From assembly GCF_019375555.1 (NCBI RefSeq), contig NZ_JAHXDN010000001.1, positions 186,001 through 250,000 on the forward strand: a stretch of DNA of 64,000 nucleotides, written 5' to 3'. Source of the stretch: Roseobacter insulae (GTDB lineage: Bacteria; Pseudomonadota; Alphaproteobacteria; Rhodobacterales; Rhodobacteraceae). A model generated the notes under the pieces. That model searched no databases. It had not been told where the DNA came from and worked only from the letters and a program-made list of their open reading frames with translations. Shown piece after piece: positions 1 to 8,552 of this stretch (its first letter is position 1; each line of letters starts with the position of its first letter). The position numbers and the translations under genes are program-made.

Positions 1-383
1 TTCGCGCCGGCGGTGCCGGAATCCCCGCCTTTTATACGCCAACAAGCTTTGGAACCGACCTGGCAATTGGCAAAGCGACAGAAGAGTTCGAAGGCAAAAT
101 GTATGTCCGCGAACGTTGGCTCAAGGCCGACTTTGCCCTGATCAAAGCGGAATGCGCAGACAGGCTGGGCAACCTCACATACCGTATGGCTGCGCGGAAT
201 TTCGCTCCGCTTATGGCGATGGCCGCAGAGGTCACGATTGCACAGACGCGCACCCTGTTGGACCCGGGCGGGATCGACCCGCAAGAGGTGATCACGCAGG
301 GCATCTTTGTCGACCGGCTGATCGCTGTGCCGTCCCCTGAACAGGAAGAGGCCTTAGTGCGCGACGAAGTGAACTACGCATGA
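1..383 (+). CDS. pcaI: 3-oxoadipate CoA-transferase subunit A, C-terminal part (5' end outside window)
   Basis: The open frame enters from the left edge and ends at the TGA at 381-383, giving about 127 C-terminal residues. The fragment contains AGGAGIPAFYTPTSFGTDLA, then a segment with ADFALIKA, ADRLGNLTYR and GIFVDRL, typical of the alpha subunit of family I CoA-transferases. With subunit B it moves CoA from succinyl-CoA to 3-oxoadipate in the beta-ketoadipate pathway. The stop overlaps the next start (ATGA at 380-383), so the two subunits are translationally coupled. An acetoacetate (ScoA-type) transferase would look similar; the thiolase two genes downstream is of the PcaF type and favours PcaI. 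Confidence 0.88.
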   Translation, partial: RAGGAGIPAFYTPTSFGTDLAIGKATEEFEGKMYVRERWLKADFALIKAECADRLGNLTYRMAARNFAPLMAMAAEVTIAQTRTLLDPGGIDPQEVITQGIFVDRLIAVPSPEQEEALVRDEVNYA

Positions 384-1054
384 CATTGCCAAAACTCACT
401 GGCGCGCAGATTGCCTGGCGCGCCGCCCAAGACATAGAAGACGGAGCCTATGTAAACCTAGGAATCGGCTTGCCTGAACGCATCGCGCAGTTTCAACCCG
501 AAGGGCGCACAGTCACCTATCATACCGAAAACGGTGTTTTGGGATTTGGCGATGCACCTGCCCCCGGTCAAGAAGACTGGGACCTGATCAATGCCGGGAA
601 AAAGGCGATTACCATCAAGCCTGGTGCGTCCTTTTTTAACCACGCCGACAGTTTCGCGATGGTACGCGGCGGGCACTTGGACCTCGCTGTTCTGGGCGCT
701 TATCAGGTCGCCGAAAACGGTGATCTGGCCAATTGGAGTGTGGGGTCCAAGGGCGTGCCTGCGGTGGGCGGCGCTATGGATCTTGTGCACGGCGCCAAGC
801 GTGTTGCGGTGATCACCGATCACGTCACCAAAGACGGAAAACCCAAGCTGATGCGTGAATGTACGCTGCCGCTGACAGGCAAAGCCTGCGTGACACGCAT
901 CTACACATCGCTGGCAGTACTCGACATCACCCCGATGGGATTTGTGCTTCGCGAGAAGGTGCCGGGCGTGTCCTTTGATCAGCTTCAAACGGTAACCGGC
1001 GCCCCACTTCACATCGACGAGACCGTTCAGGATCTCAAAGCTCCAGAGGTTTAA
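380..1054 (+). CDS. pcaJ: 3-oxoadipate CoA-transferase subunit B
   Basis: This 224-residue protein has the family length for a CoA-transferase beta subunit. It carries NLGIGLPERIAQF near the N-terminus and the active-site stretch YHTENGVLGFG, whose Glu (about residue 50) forms the glutamyl-CoA thioester in this family. A later segment with GAMDLVHGAKRVAVITDH is also characteristic. It overlaps pcaI by 4 bases and ends one base before pcaF, so pcaIJF are one operon. Substrate assignment (3-oxoadipate rather than acetoacetate) rests on the pcaF neighbour. Confidence 0.9.
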   Translation: MTLPKLTGAQIAWRAAQDIEDGAYVNLGIGLPERIAQFQPEGRTVTYHTENGVLGFGDAPAPGQEDWDLINAGKKAITIKPGASFFNHADSFAMVRGGHLDLAVLGAYQVAENGDLANWSVGSKGVPAVGGAMDLVHGAKRVAVITDHVTKDGKPKLMRECTLPLTGKACVTRIYTSLAVLDITPMGFVLREKVPGVSFDQLQTVTGAPLHIDETVQDLKAPEV

Positions 1055-1055
1055 G

Positions 1056-2261
1056 ATGCAAGACGCCTACATCTGCGCCTATGTCCGCACGCCCATCGGG
1101 CGCTATGGTGGCGCGCTCTCTTCAATTCGTGCCGATGATCTTGGCGCGGTCCCGCTTCGCGCTCTAATGGAGCGTGTGCCTACACTCGATCCTGCCGAGA
1201 TCGACGAGGTGATTATGGGCTGCGCCAATCAGGCGGGCGAGGACAATCGCAACGTCGCGCGTATGTCACTGCTTTTGGCCGGGTTGCCCGAGAGCGTGCC
1301 GGGTGTGACAGTCAACCGGCTGTGTGGCTCGGGGATGGAGGCGATAACCACGGCCGCTCGCCTGATCCGGTCGAATGAGGCGGATGTCGTTGTCGCAGGC
1401 GGAGTCGAAAGCATGTCGCGAGCACCCTTCGTGATGCCGAAGGCCACGAGTAGCTTTGCACGCACGAACGAAGTGCATGACACCACGATCGGCTGGCGCT
1501 TTGTCAATCAGATGATGCACGCGCGATATGGTACAGACAGCATGCCGGAGACGGCTGAAAATGTGGCCACCGATTATCAAATTTCGCGTGCCGATCAGGA
1601 CACTTTTGCGCTGCTGTCGCAACAAAAAGCCGCTGCTGCGCAGGCCAGCGGGCGCTTGGCAAATGAGATCACCCCTGTCACCATTCCCCGGCCACGCGGC
1701 GATCCAATCATCGTCGATACAGACGAGCACCCACGCGCAGACACAACCCTCGATACCTTGGCCAAGCTCAAGCCTATTGTACGGGTGGATGGGTTGGTCA
1801 CAGCCGGAAATGCTTCGGGCGTCAACGATGGCGCCGCGGCGCTGCTGATCGCGTCAGAGACCGCCATCAAAGCACATGGCTTGATACCGCTCGCCCGTTT
1901 TGTCGGGGGTGCAACTGCAGGTGTGCCACCGCGCGTGATGGGCATCGGCCCGGCGCCTGCTTCGCAAAAGCTGATGGATCGGCTTGGGATGTCACAAACA
2001 GATTTTGATGTCATCGAGCTGAACGAGGCTTTTGCCTCGCAAGCGCTCGCTACATTGCGCATGTTGGATATTGATGACGCAGACGTCCGGGTGAACCGCA
2101 ATGGGGGTGCCATTGCGCTTGGTCACCCCCTGGGCATGTCCGGTGCTCGGATCGTCGGTTCGGCTGCGACGGAGTTGCATGTCACAGGTGGCGTACGGGC
2201 ACTGGCTACGATGTGCATTGGTGTCGGACAAGGCATTTCCATGGTCATCGAGAGGTGCTGA
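1056..2261 (+). CDS. pcaF: 3-oxoadipyl-CoA thiolase
   Basis: At 401 residues this thiolase has the usual PcaF length. It starts AYICAYVRTPIGRYGGALSS, a PcaF-like N-terminus. It has the acylated Cys in VNRLCGSGMEAI (C90), the NEAFASQAL segment, His in GGAIALGHPLGMSG (H357) and the second Cys in TMCIGVGQG (C387), so all catalytic residues are present. It cleaves 3-oxoadipyl-CoA to succinyl-CoA and acetyl-CoA, the last step of aromatic breakdown through protocatechuate or catechol. It follows pcaJ by one base. Confidence 0.92.
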   Translation: MQDAYICAYVRTPIGRYGGALSSIRADDLGAVPLRALMERVPTLDPAEIDEVIMGCANQAGEDNRNVARMSLLLAGLPESVPGVTVNRLCGSGMEAITTAARLIRSNEADVVVAGGVESMSRAPFVMPKATSSFARTNEVHDTTIGWRFVNQMMHARYGTDSMPETAENVATDYQISRADQDTFALLSQQKAAAAQASGRLANEITPVTIPRPRGDPIIVDTDEHPRADTTLDTLAKLKPIVRVDGLVTAGNASGVNDGAAALLIASETAIKAHGLIPLARFVGGATAGVPPRVMGIGPAPASQKLMDRLGMSQTDFDVIELNEAFASQALATLRMLDIDDADVRVNRNGGAIALGHPLGMSGARIVGSAATELHVTGGVRALATMCIGVGQGISMVIERC

Positions 2262-2263
2262 AC

Positions 2264-2818
2264 ATGCAACGAGACTGCTTTATCCTAAACCGATGGGTCA
2301 CTCTCGCGATGGCTTTCCTGATTGTGCTGGGGGCGACCGGCGTGGCTGCCGCGCAGGCCTTGCCGCAAGTAAAGCTGACCAACGATCTGGACAGACCCGG
2401 CGAAGGATATTGCATCGACATTCTGGGGGTTGGCCCGACGGCACGTGCAGATCTGCCCCTAGTGGCGCACAATTGCCTACCTGACCTGCCGCGTGTGGAC
2501 CGGCACGCCGTGTTTACCGATGGTCGCATCCGGTTCCCAGCCTTCGAGGCCTGCGTGACCGCCTTTGGGGTTGTAACACCTTTGCCCGGCGCGCCAGTGA
2601 TTTTGCGGCCTTGCGGCGCGTCAGAGAGCTTTTTGCCAGCCGCCGATCTCCAGCGATTCACATTCAACCTGGCGGGGCAATTTCAGCTTGTCGGATCGGA
2701 CCTGTGCCTGACTGTAGGCGCAATGTCCGCCCGAACCTTTAGCGCATCTGATCGTTGGCGGACGCTTACCATGCAGATGTGTAGCGACGGGCCCGCCGAA
2801 CTTTCCAAATGGAATTAA
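2264..2818 (+). CDS. secreted cysteine-rich protein, possibly beta-trefoil
   Basis: I take the ATG at 2264, two bases after the pcaF stop and behind an AGAGGTG ribosome site, not the longer frame from 2213 that would run inside pcaF. The 184-residue product begins with a signal peptide (hydrophobic MAFLIVLGATGVAAAQA). The mature part holds several Cys, with repeated patterns such as GYCIDILG and SDLCLTVG that resemble the CL-type repeats of ricin-B-like lectins. That fold is an inference from pattern only. It is cotranscribed with pcaIJF by spacing, but no link to aromatic breakdown is evident. Confidence 0.72.
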   Translation: MQRDCFILNRWVTLAMAFLIVLGATGVAAAQALPQVKLTNDLDRPGEGYCIDILGVGPTARADLPLVAHNCLPDLPRVDRHAVFTDGRIRFPAFEACVTAFGVVTPLPGAPVILRPCGASESFLPAADLQRFTFNLAGQFQLVGSDLCLTVGAMSARTFSASDRWRTLTMQMCSDGPAELSKWN

Positions 2819-2840
2819 CTGTCTGTCGAAAGGACAAGCA

Positions 2841-3827
2841 ATGGGACTACTTGTAAACGGAAAATGGGTCGACAAGTGGTACGATACCAAGAGCACTGGT
2901 GGCCGGTTCGAGAGATGGACGTCCGGTTTTCGAAACTGGGTTACCGCTGACGGAACTGCTGGACCGACAGGACAGGCGGGTTTTCCGGCAGAGAGCGGAA
3001 GATATCATCTTTATGCTGCTCAGGCCTGTCCTTGGGCTCACCGGACTCTCATATTCCGAAAACTAAAAGGGCTTGAGCCGCACATCGGTGTTTCTGTTGT
3101 GCATCCCGACATGCTTCAAGATGGGTGGACATTCGACAAAGACTGGCCAGGGCTAACGGGGGACCATCTGTATGATTACCCCTTTCTCCGCGACATCTAC
3201 ACGCGCGCCGAAAGCGCATTTTCCGGCCGCGTGACGGTGCCGGTGCTTTGGGACAAAAAAACCGAGACCATTGTATCGAATGAAAGCTCCGAGATCGTCC
3301 GGATGTTCAACTCTGCCTTTGACACGATCACCGGCAACGAGGTGGATTTTTATCCCGAAAACCTCAGAGCAGAGATTAATGAAGTCAATGAGCGCATCTA
3401 CAAAACAATCAACAACGGCGTCTACCAGTCCGGTTTCGCAACGACACAAGAGGCTTATGACGAAGCTGTAACAGCGCTGTTTGACACTCTGGAATGGCTT
3501 GAGGCACGGTTGAGCCGATCAAGCTATCTTGTTGGAAATCACGCCACCGAAGCTGACTGGCGCCTGTTCACAACGCTGATCCGGTTCGATTTGGTGTATC
3601 ACCTTCACTTCAAGTGTAACAAAATGCGTTTGGTCGACTTTCCAAATCTTTGGTCCTACACCCGAGAGCTTTACCAGTGGCCAGGGGTTCGAGAGACCAT
3701 CGATTTCGATCAAGTCGTGCGCCACTACCATTACAGCCATGACAGCATTAACCCGAGCCGGATCATTCCGATAAATCCTGATCTCGATTTCGACCAACCG
3801 CAAACGCGAAAAGGGCTGGTAGCATGA
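2841..3827 (+). CDS. glutathionyl-hydroquinone reductase (xi-class GST)
   Basis: The 328-residue length and the ACPWAHRTL motif (catalytic Cys about residue 63) mark this as a glutathionyl-hydroquinone reductase of the YqjG/ECM4 type. The conserved VSNESSEIVRMFNSAF, YKTINNGVYQSGFATTQEAY and TEADWRLFTTLIRFD blocks follow. Such enzymes remove glutathione from glutathionyl-hydroquinones in the cytoplasm. An AAGGAC ribosome site precedes the ATG. It overlaps the next SDR gene by 4 bases. A second member of the family is at 10431-11474, so quinone or chlorinated-aromatic detoxification is a likely theme here. Confidence 0.9.
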   Translation: MGLLVNGKWVDKWYDTKSTGGRFERWTSGFRNWVTADGTAGPTGQAGFPAESGRYHLYAAQACPWAHRTLIFRKLKGLEPHIGVSVVHPDMLQDGWTFDKDWPGLTGDHLYDYPFLRDIYTRAESAFSGRVTVPVLWDKKTETIVSNESSEIVRMFNSAFDTITGNEVDFYPENLRAEINEVNERIYKTINNGVYQSGFATTQEAYDEAVTALFDTLEWLEARLSRSSYLVGNHATEADWRLFTTLIRFDLVYHLHFKCNKMRLVDFPNLWSYTRELYQWPGVRETIDFDQVVRHYHYSHDSINPSRIIPINPDLDFDQPQTRKGLVA

Positions 3828-4525
3828 CATCACAAGCTGCATTGATCGTCGGAGCAGGTTCTGGCCTGTCCGCAGCACTTGCAAGAGCACTGTCAAAAAG
3901 GGGCTACAAGGTAGTTTTGGCAGCACGAAACCCAGATAAGTTAGAACAATTGGTCGAAGAGACTGGTGCACTAGCTGTTGCTTGTGACGCTAGTGATGCA
4001 AAGAGCGTCGAAGCTCTTTTCGAAAAGATTGACCAACTCGACGAGACGCTGGCTGTCGTCGTCTACAATCCCAGTGCGCGCGCTCAAGGGGAATTCCATA
4101 CCCTTGATCCGGACCTTGTCAAAAACGCGATAATGGTGACCGCGTATGGTGCGTTTCTTGTCGCCCAAGAGGCTGTTAAACGCATGTTGATCACCGGGAC
4201 CGGCATGCTTTTGTTCACTGGAGCATCGGCAGGCGTAAAAGGTTTCCCGCGTTCGGCACCCTTTGCCATGGGCAAGTTCGCTTTGCGGGGGCTTTGCCAG
4301 TCATTGGCCCGCGAGTTACATCCGAAGAACATTCACATCGCCCACGTCGTTATTGACGGCGGTATTGACGGAACCCCTCAGAAGGGTCGGTTCAATGAGG
4401 TGGATGGCGAAGACAACTTGCTTGACCCTCAGCAGATTGCGGAAACGTACATGCATCTGATGGACCAGCACCGTTCGACATGGTCGTGGGAAATTGAGCT
4501 TCGGCCTTGGGTTGAGAAGTTCTAG
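3824..4525 (+). CDS. atypical short-chain dehydrogenase/reductase with Phe in place of the catalytic Tyr
   Basis: A 233-residue Rossmann protein starting with LIVGAGSGLSAALARALS, a nucleotide-binding loop lacking the third Gly of the usual GxxxGxG. The canonical SDR catalytic YxxxK is replaced by FAMGK (F147, K151) within SAPFAMGKFALRGL. The NAG motif is replaced by YNPSARAQG. The Phe seems a feature of this SDR subfamily rather than a mutation, from my memory of similar sequences. It is coupled by a 4-base overlap (ATGA) to the glutathionyl-hydroquinone reductase upstream. Function is unknown; it may be non-catalytic or use altered chemistry. Confidence 0.85.
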   Translation: MTSQAALIVGAGSGLSAALARALSKRGYKVVLAARNPDKLEQLVEETGALAVACDASDAKSVEALFEKIDQLDETLAVVVYNPSARAQGEFHTLDPDLVKNAIMVTAYGAFLVAQEAVKRMLITGTGMLLFTGASAGVKGFPRSAPFAMGKFALRGLCQSLARELHPKNIHIAHVVIDGGIDGTPQKGRFNEVDGEDNLLDPQQIAETYMHLMDQHRSTWSWEIELRPWVEKF

Positions 4526-4627
4526 GATACCAATGGCCTCCTGAGCGCAAAAGGACTTACCTGAGCAAGCTATGTGCGAACGCTGACTCTAGTGTACCAG
4601 AGCTACGCTGCTGATTTTACTTGTAAT

Positions 4628-5239
4628 TTAGGCTAGAACAGCCTCAACTCGGGTCGAGAGCTCGGACAAGACTTCTGCGCGACTCGCACCAGAACGGGCG
4701 CGCACTGCCTGAGCGCGCATAAAATCACCCAGCAACACAGCGCGAGCTTCAGGTGTTGGCCGCTCAGACAACGCGCCGCGCGCGACCTCTCGGGCAAACC
4801 GCGCCGAAAGAAAGGCCGTCAGTTCTTGGGTCTGCTTCTGCAGCTTGGTTTTGAGCAAGGGTGTGGTTTCAGCGGTCAAGGCTGCGCAGCATGCAATCAG
4901 GCAGCCGGACGGCGCATCAATCTTGGTGTTTCCTTCAGCGGAGACTGTCAGAAAGGCCGTTACAGCCGCCCTTATGTCCGTGGCTTCGGCAAAAGCGTGG
5001 GCTGGTGCCGCACCTGTCGTCTTCGCATAGTGATCGAGTGCCGCGTCAAATAGCGCATCCTTATCGCCAAAGGCCGCATATAGTGTAGGCCGCGAAACAC
5101 CGGTGGCTTTTGTCAGCTCGCCCAGCGACGCCCCATCATAGCCCAGACGCCAAAAAGCCTGCGTCGCCGCCTCAAGAATTTCGGTCTTGTCGATACTCGC
5201 CGGGCGCCCGCGCGCCCGTTTTTCCGTCTGCTTCGGCAT
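4628..5239 (-). CDS. TetR/AcrR family repressor
   Basis: A 203-residue regulator with an N-terminal TetR helix-turn-helix (IDKTEILEAATQAFWRLGYD then ASLGELTKATGVSRPTLYAAF) and a larger C-terminal ligand domain. The KRARGRPASID lead is typical of this family. It is transcribed away from the SDR at 5327, and the 87-base gap holds a palindromic site. It probably represses itself and the SDR/azoreductase pair, sensing an electrophile or quinone; the ligand is inferred from the neighbours. Confidence 0.92.
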   Translation of the reverse strand: MPKQTEKRARGRPASIDKTEILEAATQAFWRLGYDGASLGELTKATGVSRPTLYAAFGDKDALFDAALDHYAKTTGAAPAHAFAEATDIRAAVTAFLTVSAEGNTKIDAPSGCLIACCAALTAETTPLLKTKLQKQTQELTAFLSARFAREVARGALSERPTPEARAVLLGDFMRAQAVRARSGASRAEVLSELSTRVEAVLA

Positions 5240-5289
5240 TTACCTTACCGATCCGAATTTAATTCTGGACATTCCAGTCACTACGTTTA

Positions 5290-5307
5290 CTTTACCGATC
5301 AGTAAAG
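5290..5307. promoter_or_regulatory. operator-like palindrome in tetR/SDR divergent promoter
   Basis: CTTTACCGATCAGTAAAG is an imperfect 18-bp palindrome (16 of 18 positions symmetric) centred on GATC, 20 bases before the SDR start. A related half, CTTACCGATC, sits at 5244-5253 close to the tetR start. The spacing suggests the binding site of the adjacent TetR protein. It has the same layout as the site at 15565-15582. Confidence 0.6.
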
Positions 5308-5326
5308 CAATAATAGAGACAATGCA

Positions 5327-6085
5327 ATGCAGCTCAACGACAAGATTGCTCTGATCACCGGTGGCACCACCGGCATCGGACGTGCGACGGCCCAGGCTTT
5401 TCTGGATGAAGGGATCAAAGCGCTTATCATCACTGGTCAAGACCAGGCGCGTCTTGAGACCGCTCGCGCCGAACTGTCGAGCAATGGTTCACAGGTCCTC
5501 GCTCTTCTCTGGCGCGCTGATATGCCTGAAGACAGCACGGCGGTTGCTGCCAAAATCCAAGAGGAATTTGGCAGACTTGATGTGGTCTTTGCCAACGCTG
5601 GTGTAACGTGGCCCGCTCCGTTGGGTCAAATCGAAGCTGACGCCGCGCAAGCCCAATTCATGGTCAACGTCACCGGTCCGCTGCTGCTGCTGCAAGCACT
5701 CTCCCCGCTGCTGACCAAAGGTGCCTCTGTCATTTTGAACACATCGTGTTTGGACGTTTTGGGCGAACCGGGAATGGCCGTTTACTCCGCAACCAAGGCG
5801 GCGCTGCGATCAGTGGCACGCACGCTGTCTGTCGAACTCGGCGAACGTGGCATTCGCGTGAACACAGTTGCCCCAGGCCCGATTGAAACACCAATCTATG
5901 GCAAACTCGGCATGTCCGACGAGGATTTGACACAGATGAGCCAGGCCGTCATGGCCAAGGTTCCGGCAGGTCGATTTGGAAAGCCTGAAGAAATCGCGTC
6001 TGCGGTGACATTCCTGGCCTCCGACGGGTCATCCTTTATGCGCGGGGCCGAAATCGCCGTCGATGGCGGATGGTCAAATCTATGA
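5327..6085 (+). CDS. classical SDR family oxidoreductase
   Basis: A 252-residue classical short-chain dehydrogenase: TGGTTGIGRATAQAF cofactor loop near residue 11, VFANAGV, and the catalytic YSATKAAL (Tyr-x-x-x-Lys). The end GAEIAVDGGWSNL is typical. It would be an NAD(P)H-dependent cytoplasmic reductase or dehydrogenase of unknown substrate. It is divergent from tetR and followed by the azoreductase gene, whose likely start lies 53 bases downstream. Confidence 0.88.
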   Translation: MQLNDKIALITGGTTGIGRATAQAFLDEGIKALIITGQDQARLETARAELSSNGSQVLALLWRADMPEDSTAVAAKIQEEFGRLDVVFANAGVTWPAPLGQIEADAAQAQFMVNVTGPLLLLQALSPLLTKGASVILNTSCLDVLGEPGMAVYSATKAALRSVARTLSVELGERGIRVNTVAPGPIETPIYGKLGMSDEDLTQMSQAVMAKVPAGRFGKPEEIASAVTFLASDGSSFMRGAEIAVDGGWSNL

Positions 6086-6138
6086 CCCTGTTGTCCCGCT
6101 TCTTCTCCATCTTTTCCAGCAGCAACGAGGCTTACCCT

Positions 6139-6777
6139 ATGACTGAAACCGCCCCCACAATCCTGCGCATCGACAGCTCCGGCCGTCAGGGCAAATCCTA
6201 TTCCCGCCCACTGGCGGACCGTTTGATTGCCGGGCTCGAAGGAAAGATCCCGGGTGCCAAAGTGGTCTCCCGCGATCTTACGGCCACCGTACCTCCCGTC
6301 GTGGACGAAGCTTGGTTTGATGCCGCTTACACTCCAGAAGATGATCGCGACGCTACCGCCAAGGCCGCTCTCGCAGTCTCTGATGAGATCGTTGATGAGT
6401 TCCTGTCGGCCGATGCCGTCGTGATCACCGTGCCGATTTACAACTTTTCGGTGTCGGCACAACTGAAACTGTGGATTGATCAGGTGGCCCGCTTCGGTCG
6501 CACGTTCACCTATACCGAGAACGGTCCCAAAGGCCTTGGTGCGGATCGACCAACATACCTGATCGTAGCCTCAGGCGGTACGAAGGTGGACAGCGACATC
6601 GATTTTGCCACTGGCTACATGCGCCATGTGCTGAGTTTTGTCGGGATAACGAACGTACATGTGATTGAGGCAGACCAACTGATGCAAATGGCAGATACAA
6701 AAATCCCCGCCGCCGAGGCGCAGATTGATACGATCATCAAAAACTTCAGCTATGACATGCCAATGGTTTCGGCCTAG
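6139..6777 (+). CDS. azoR: FMN-dependent NADH-azoreductase / quinone reductase
   Basis: A flavodoxin-fold protein with ILRIDSSGRQGKSYSRPLA at the N-terminus (phosphate-binding loop) and the VPIYNFSVSAQLKLWIDQV segment that is diagnostic for AzoR. I chose the ATG at 6139, with GAGG eight bases upstream, giving 212 residues, the usual AzoR size; the frame is open from 6070 but that part overlaps the SDR. AzoR-type enzymes reduce quinones and azo dyes by two-electron transfer, which fits the neighbouring glutathionyl-hydroquinone reductase. It probably forms an operon with the SDR under the divergent TetR. Confidence 0.87.
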   Translation: MTETAPTILRIDSSGRQGKSYSRPLADRLIAGLEGKIPGAKVVSRDLTATVPPVVDEAWFDAAYTPEDDRDATAKAALAVSDEIVDEFLSADAVVITVPIYNFSVSAQLKLWIDQVARFGRTFTYTENGPKGLGADRPTYLIVASGGTKVDSDIDFATGYMRHVLSFVGITNVHVIEADQLMQMADTKIPAAEAQIDTIIKNFSYDMPMVSA

Positions 6778-6801
6778 ATAGAGAGCATTTTAGGGTGTTG
6801 G

Positions 6802-6837
6802 GCGTTCCGCACAGTCGTGCGGGGCGCTATTTTCTTG
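6802..6837 (+). terminator. intrinsic terminator after azoR
   Basis: An 11-bp stem (6802-6812 with 6817-6827, two G-U pairs) closes an AGTC loop and is followed by TATTTTCTT. It lies 24 bases after the azoR stop and ends the SDR-azoR unit. Confidence 0.8.
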
Positions 6838-7289
6838 GCGCGCATTCGTTGCATGGAAATAAAGCGATTTGATCTCTTGCGAATTGCGCTGAACCTAAGA
6901 GTTGATGAGGGTATTTTGTTCAATCGGGCATGACTAGAAGCAGGAAGTTGCATTTTGAGTGCGACGCCATTCAGAGACTGGATGCGGATATCGCATACAA
7001 CGCTGAATGCCGGTGCAAAGCGTATTTAAGACGTTAAGCCCGGGTAATCATTTCCAACGTACTCCATTTTTACACGCTCGCGCAGTGCGGAAGAGGACAG
7101 CGCAGCGAGCAATGCGAGAGCGCATGCTTGAAACTCAACGAATTGAGGGCTGCCGATCTGCAATAGGTTTTCAACCTTCATCGTCAAACAATCCCTGTGC
7201 GACTATTAACGTACTTTTGAGTATCTTAATATTGTAGCCAATCGATACACATGATTTCCTCAAGTTGTAACCATCAACTGGAGGTAAAA
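6838..7289. other. gap without a convincing gene
   Basis: About 450 bases with only a short open frame (7007-7237) of unlikely composition. The right end must hold the promoter of the secreted-protein pair. TTGTA at 7232-7236 and TACA at 7246-7249 flank an AATCGA core and could be a regulator site, but the spacing differs from the other sites in the window. A GGAGG ribosome site is at 7280-7284. Confidence 0.5.
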
Positions 7290-8552
7290 ATGCCCTACAC
7301 TATGACTGCAAAATTTCACTCCTCGCGCCAAGCAATCCGCTTGGCCACAAGCCTTTTCGGCCTCTCTGTGCTGACCGCAATAGCTGCACCCGCAGCCGCG
7401 CAATCCGCCGCGCCAGTATTGAAATCGGCTGGTGCAATCGAATTTTCCGATGACGTGCTTTTTGTTGGCGACAGCGCAGGCAATCAGGTTGTGGCATTCC
7501 AACTTGGTGCTGAGACGTTAACCGACCAAGCAAATTACCAACTTGGCCGTCCTCAGACTTTCGAGGGCCGTACCATTGTGGAGGACCTGCCAGCCGATAT
7601 CGGTCGGTTGACCGGCGCGCCAGCAGACCAAATCACGATCAACGATGTGGCCGTTCACGCAGCCACCCAGCAAATTGTCGTTTCTGCGCATCGGGGACTG
7701 GGGCCTGACGCAGTGCCAGTGCTGGCCCGTATTAACGACGGGGCCGTGGAACTGATCGACCACGCAGGTCTTTCGGCGACGGTGCATGCTCTCGGGGCGC
7801 CGCCAGCGCAGGCTGCATTGGAGTTCGGCCAACCCGCCGCTTTTTATACCATCACCGACATCGACCACTACAATGGCGAACTCTTCGTGTCGGGTGTCTC
7901 TGGCGAAGACTTTGACAGCACCCTGCGGCGGATCGCATACCCTTTCACCGGGGAACAGAGCGAAACTCAGATCGAGATCTGGCACGCGGTGCACGCGCAG
8001 TGGGAAACGCGGGCGCCCATTATCTCGCAGACAATTGCCGAGGTTGACGGAGTGCCAACGCTGGTGGCCGTCTACGCTTGCACCCCACTGGTTCGTATCC
8101 CCCTCAGTGATTTGACCGATGGGGCGCAAATCCGGGGTGAGATGATCGGCGAACTCGGCTATGGCAACACGCCGATCGATATATTCGCCTATAACAACCC
8201 GATGGACGGATCGGACAATGTTTTGGTGACCAACACCAACAGGTCTGCAAATGCGATCCCGCTTCAATTGATTGCAGATGCTGAACCGATGGCAGTTGAC
8301 GTGCCTAACAATTTCGGACCCGCCGGTTTGACCGGTTTTCCCGTGCCACTCTCCGGCGTGCAGCACATTGACTTGATCAATGATAACTGGGCTGTTGCCG
8401 TGCGTCCCGATCCGAAAGATCCGACACGTATTCAGGTGCAATCGCTACTGGTTCCGTTCTTTTTTAACCGGGCGGACCACATGGTTGAGATGAATTGGCC
8501 CGGTACGGCCGACCCGTTCGGCTACCGTCAGTTCCCGCCACTGGATCTGTGA
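7290..8552 (+). CDS. secreted protein of unknown function, propeller-like
   Basis: I use the ATG at 7290, six bases after a strong GGAGG, giving 420 residues; the frame is open from 7251. The N-terminus is a Sec-type signal peptide (ATSLFGLSVLTAIAAPAAAQ). The mature protein has repeated blade-like strands (DDVLFVGDSAGNQVVAFQL, YNGELFVSGVSGEDF, LVAVYACTPLVRIPLSDL) suggesting a beta-propeller; this fold is inferred. There is no catalytic motif I recognise. Its stop overlaps the next start by one base, so the two secreted proteins are made together. Confidence 0.82.
   Translation: MPYTMTAKFHSSRQAIRLATSLFGLSVLTAIAAPAAAQSAAPVLKSAGAIEFSDDVLFVGDSAGNQVVAFQLGAETLTDQANYQLGRPQTFEGRTIVEDLPADIGRLTGAPADQITINDVAVHAATQQIVVSAHRGLGPDAVPVLARINDGAVELIDHAGLSATVHALGAPPAQAALEFGQPAAFYTITDIDHYNGELFVSGVSGEDFDSTLRRIAYPFTGEQSETQIEIWHAVHAQWETRAPIISQTIAEVDGVPTLVAVYACTPLVRIPLSDLTDGAQIRGEMIGELGYGNTPIDIFAYNNPMDGSDNVLVTNTNRSANAIPLQLIADAEPMAVDVPNNFGPAGLTGFPVPLSGVQHIDLINDNWAVAVRPDPKDPTRIQVQSLLVPFFFNRADHMVEMNWPGTADPFGYRQFPPLDL

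Noticed and set aside
7518-8441. 307-codon minus-strand frame opposite the propeller-like gene
   Set aside because: It is antisense to a gene with a signal peptide and ribosome site, and its product is rich in His, Arg and Gly without family features.
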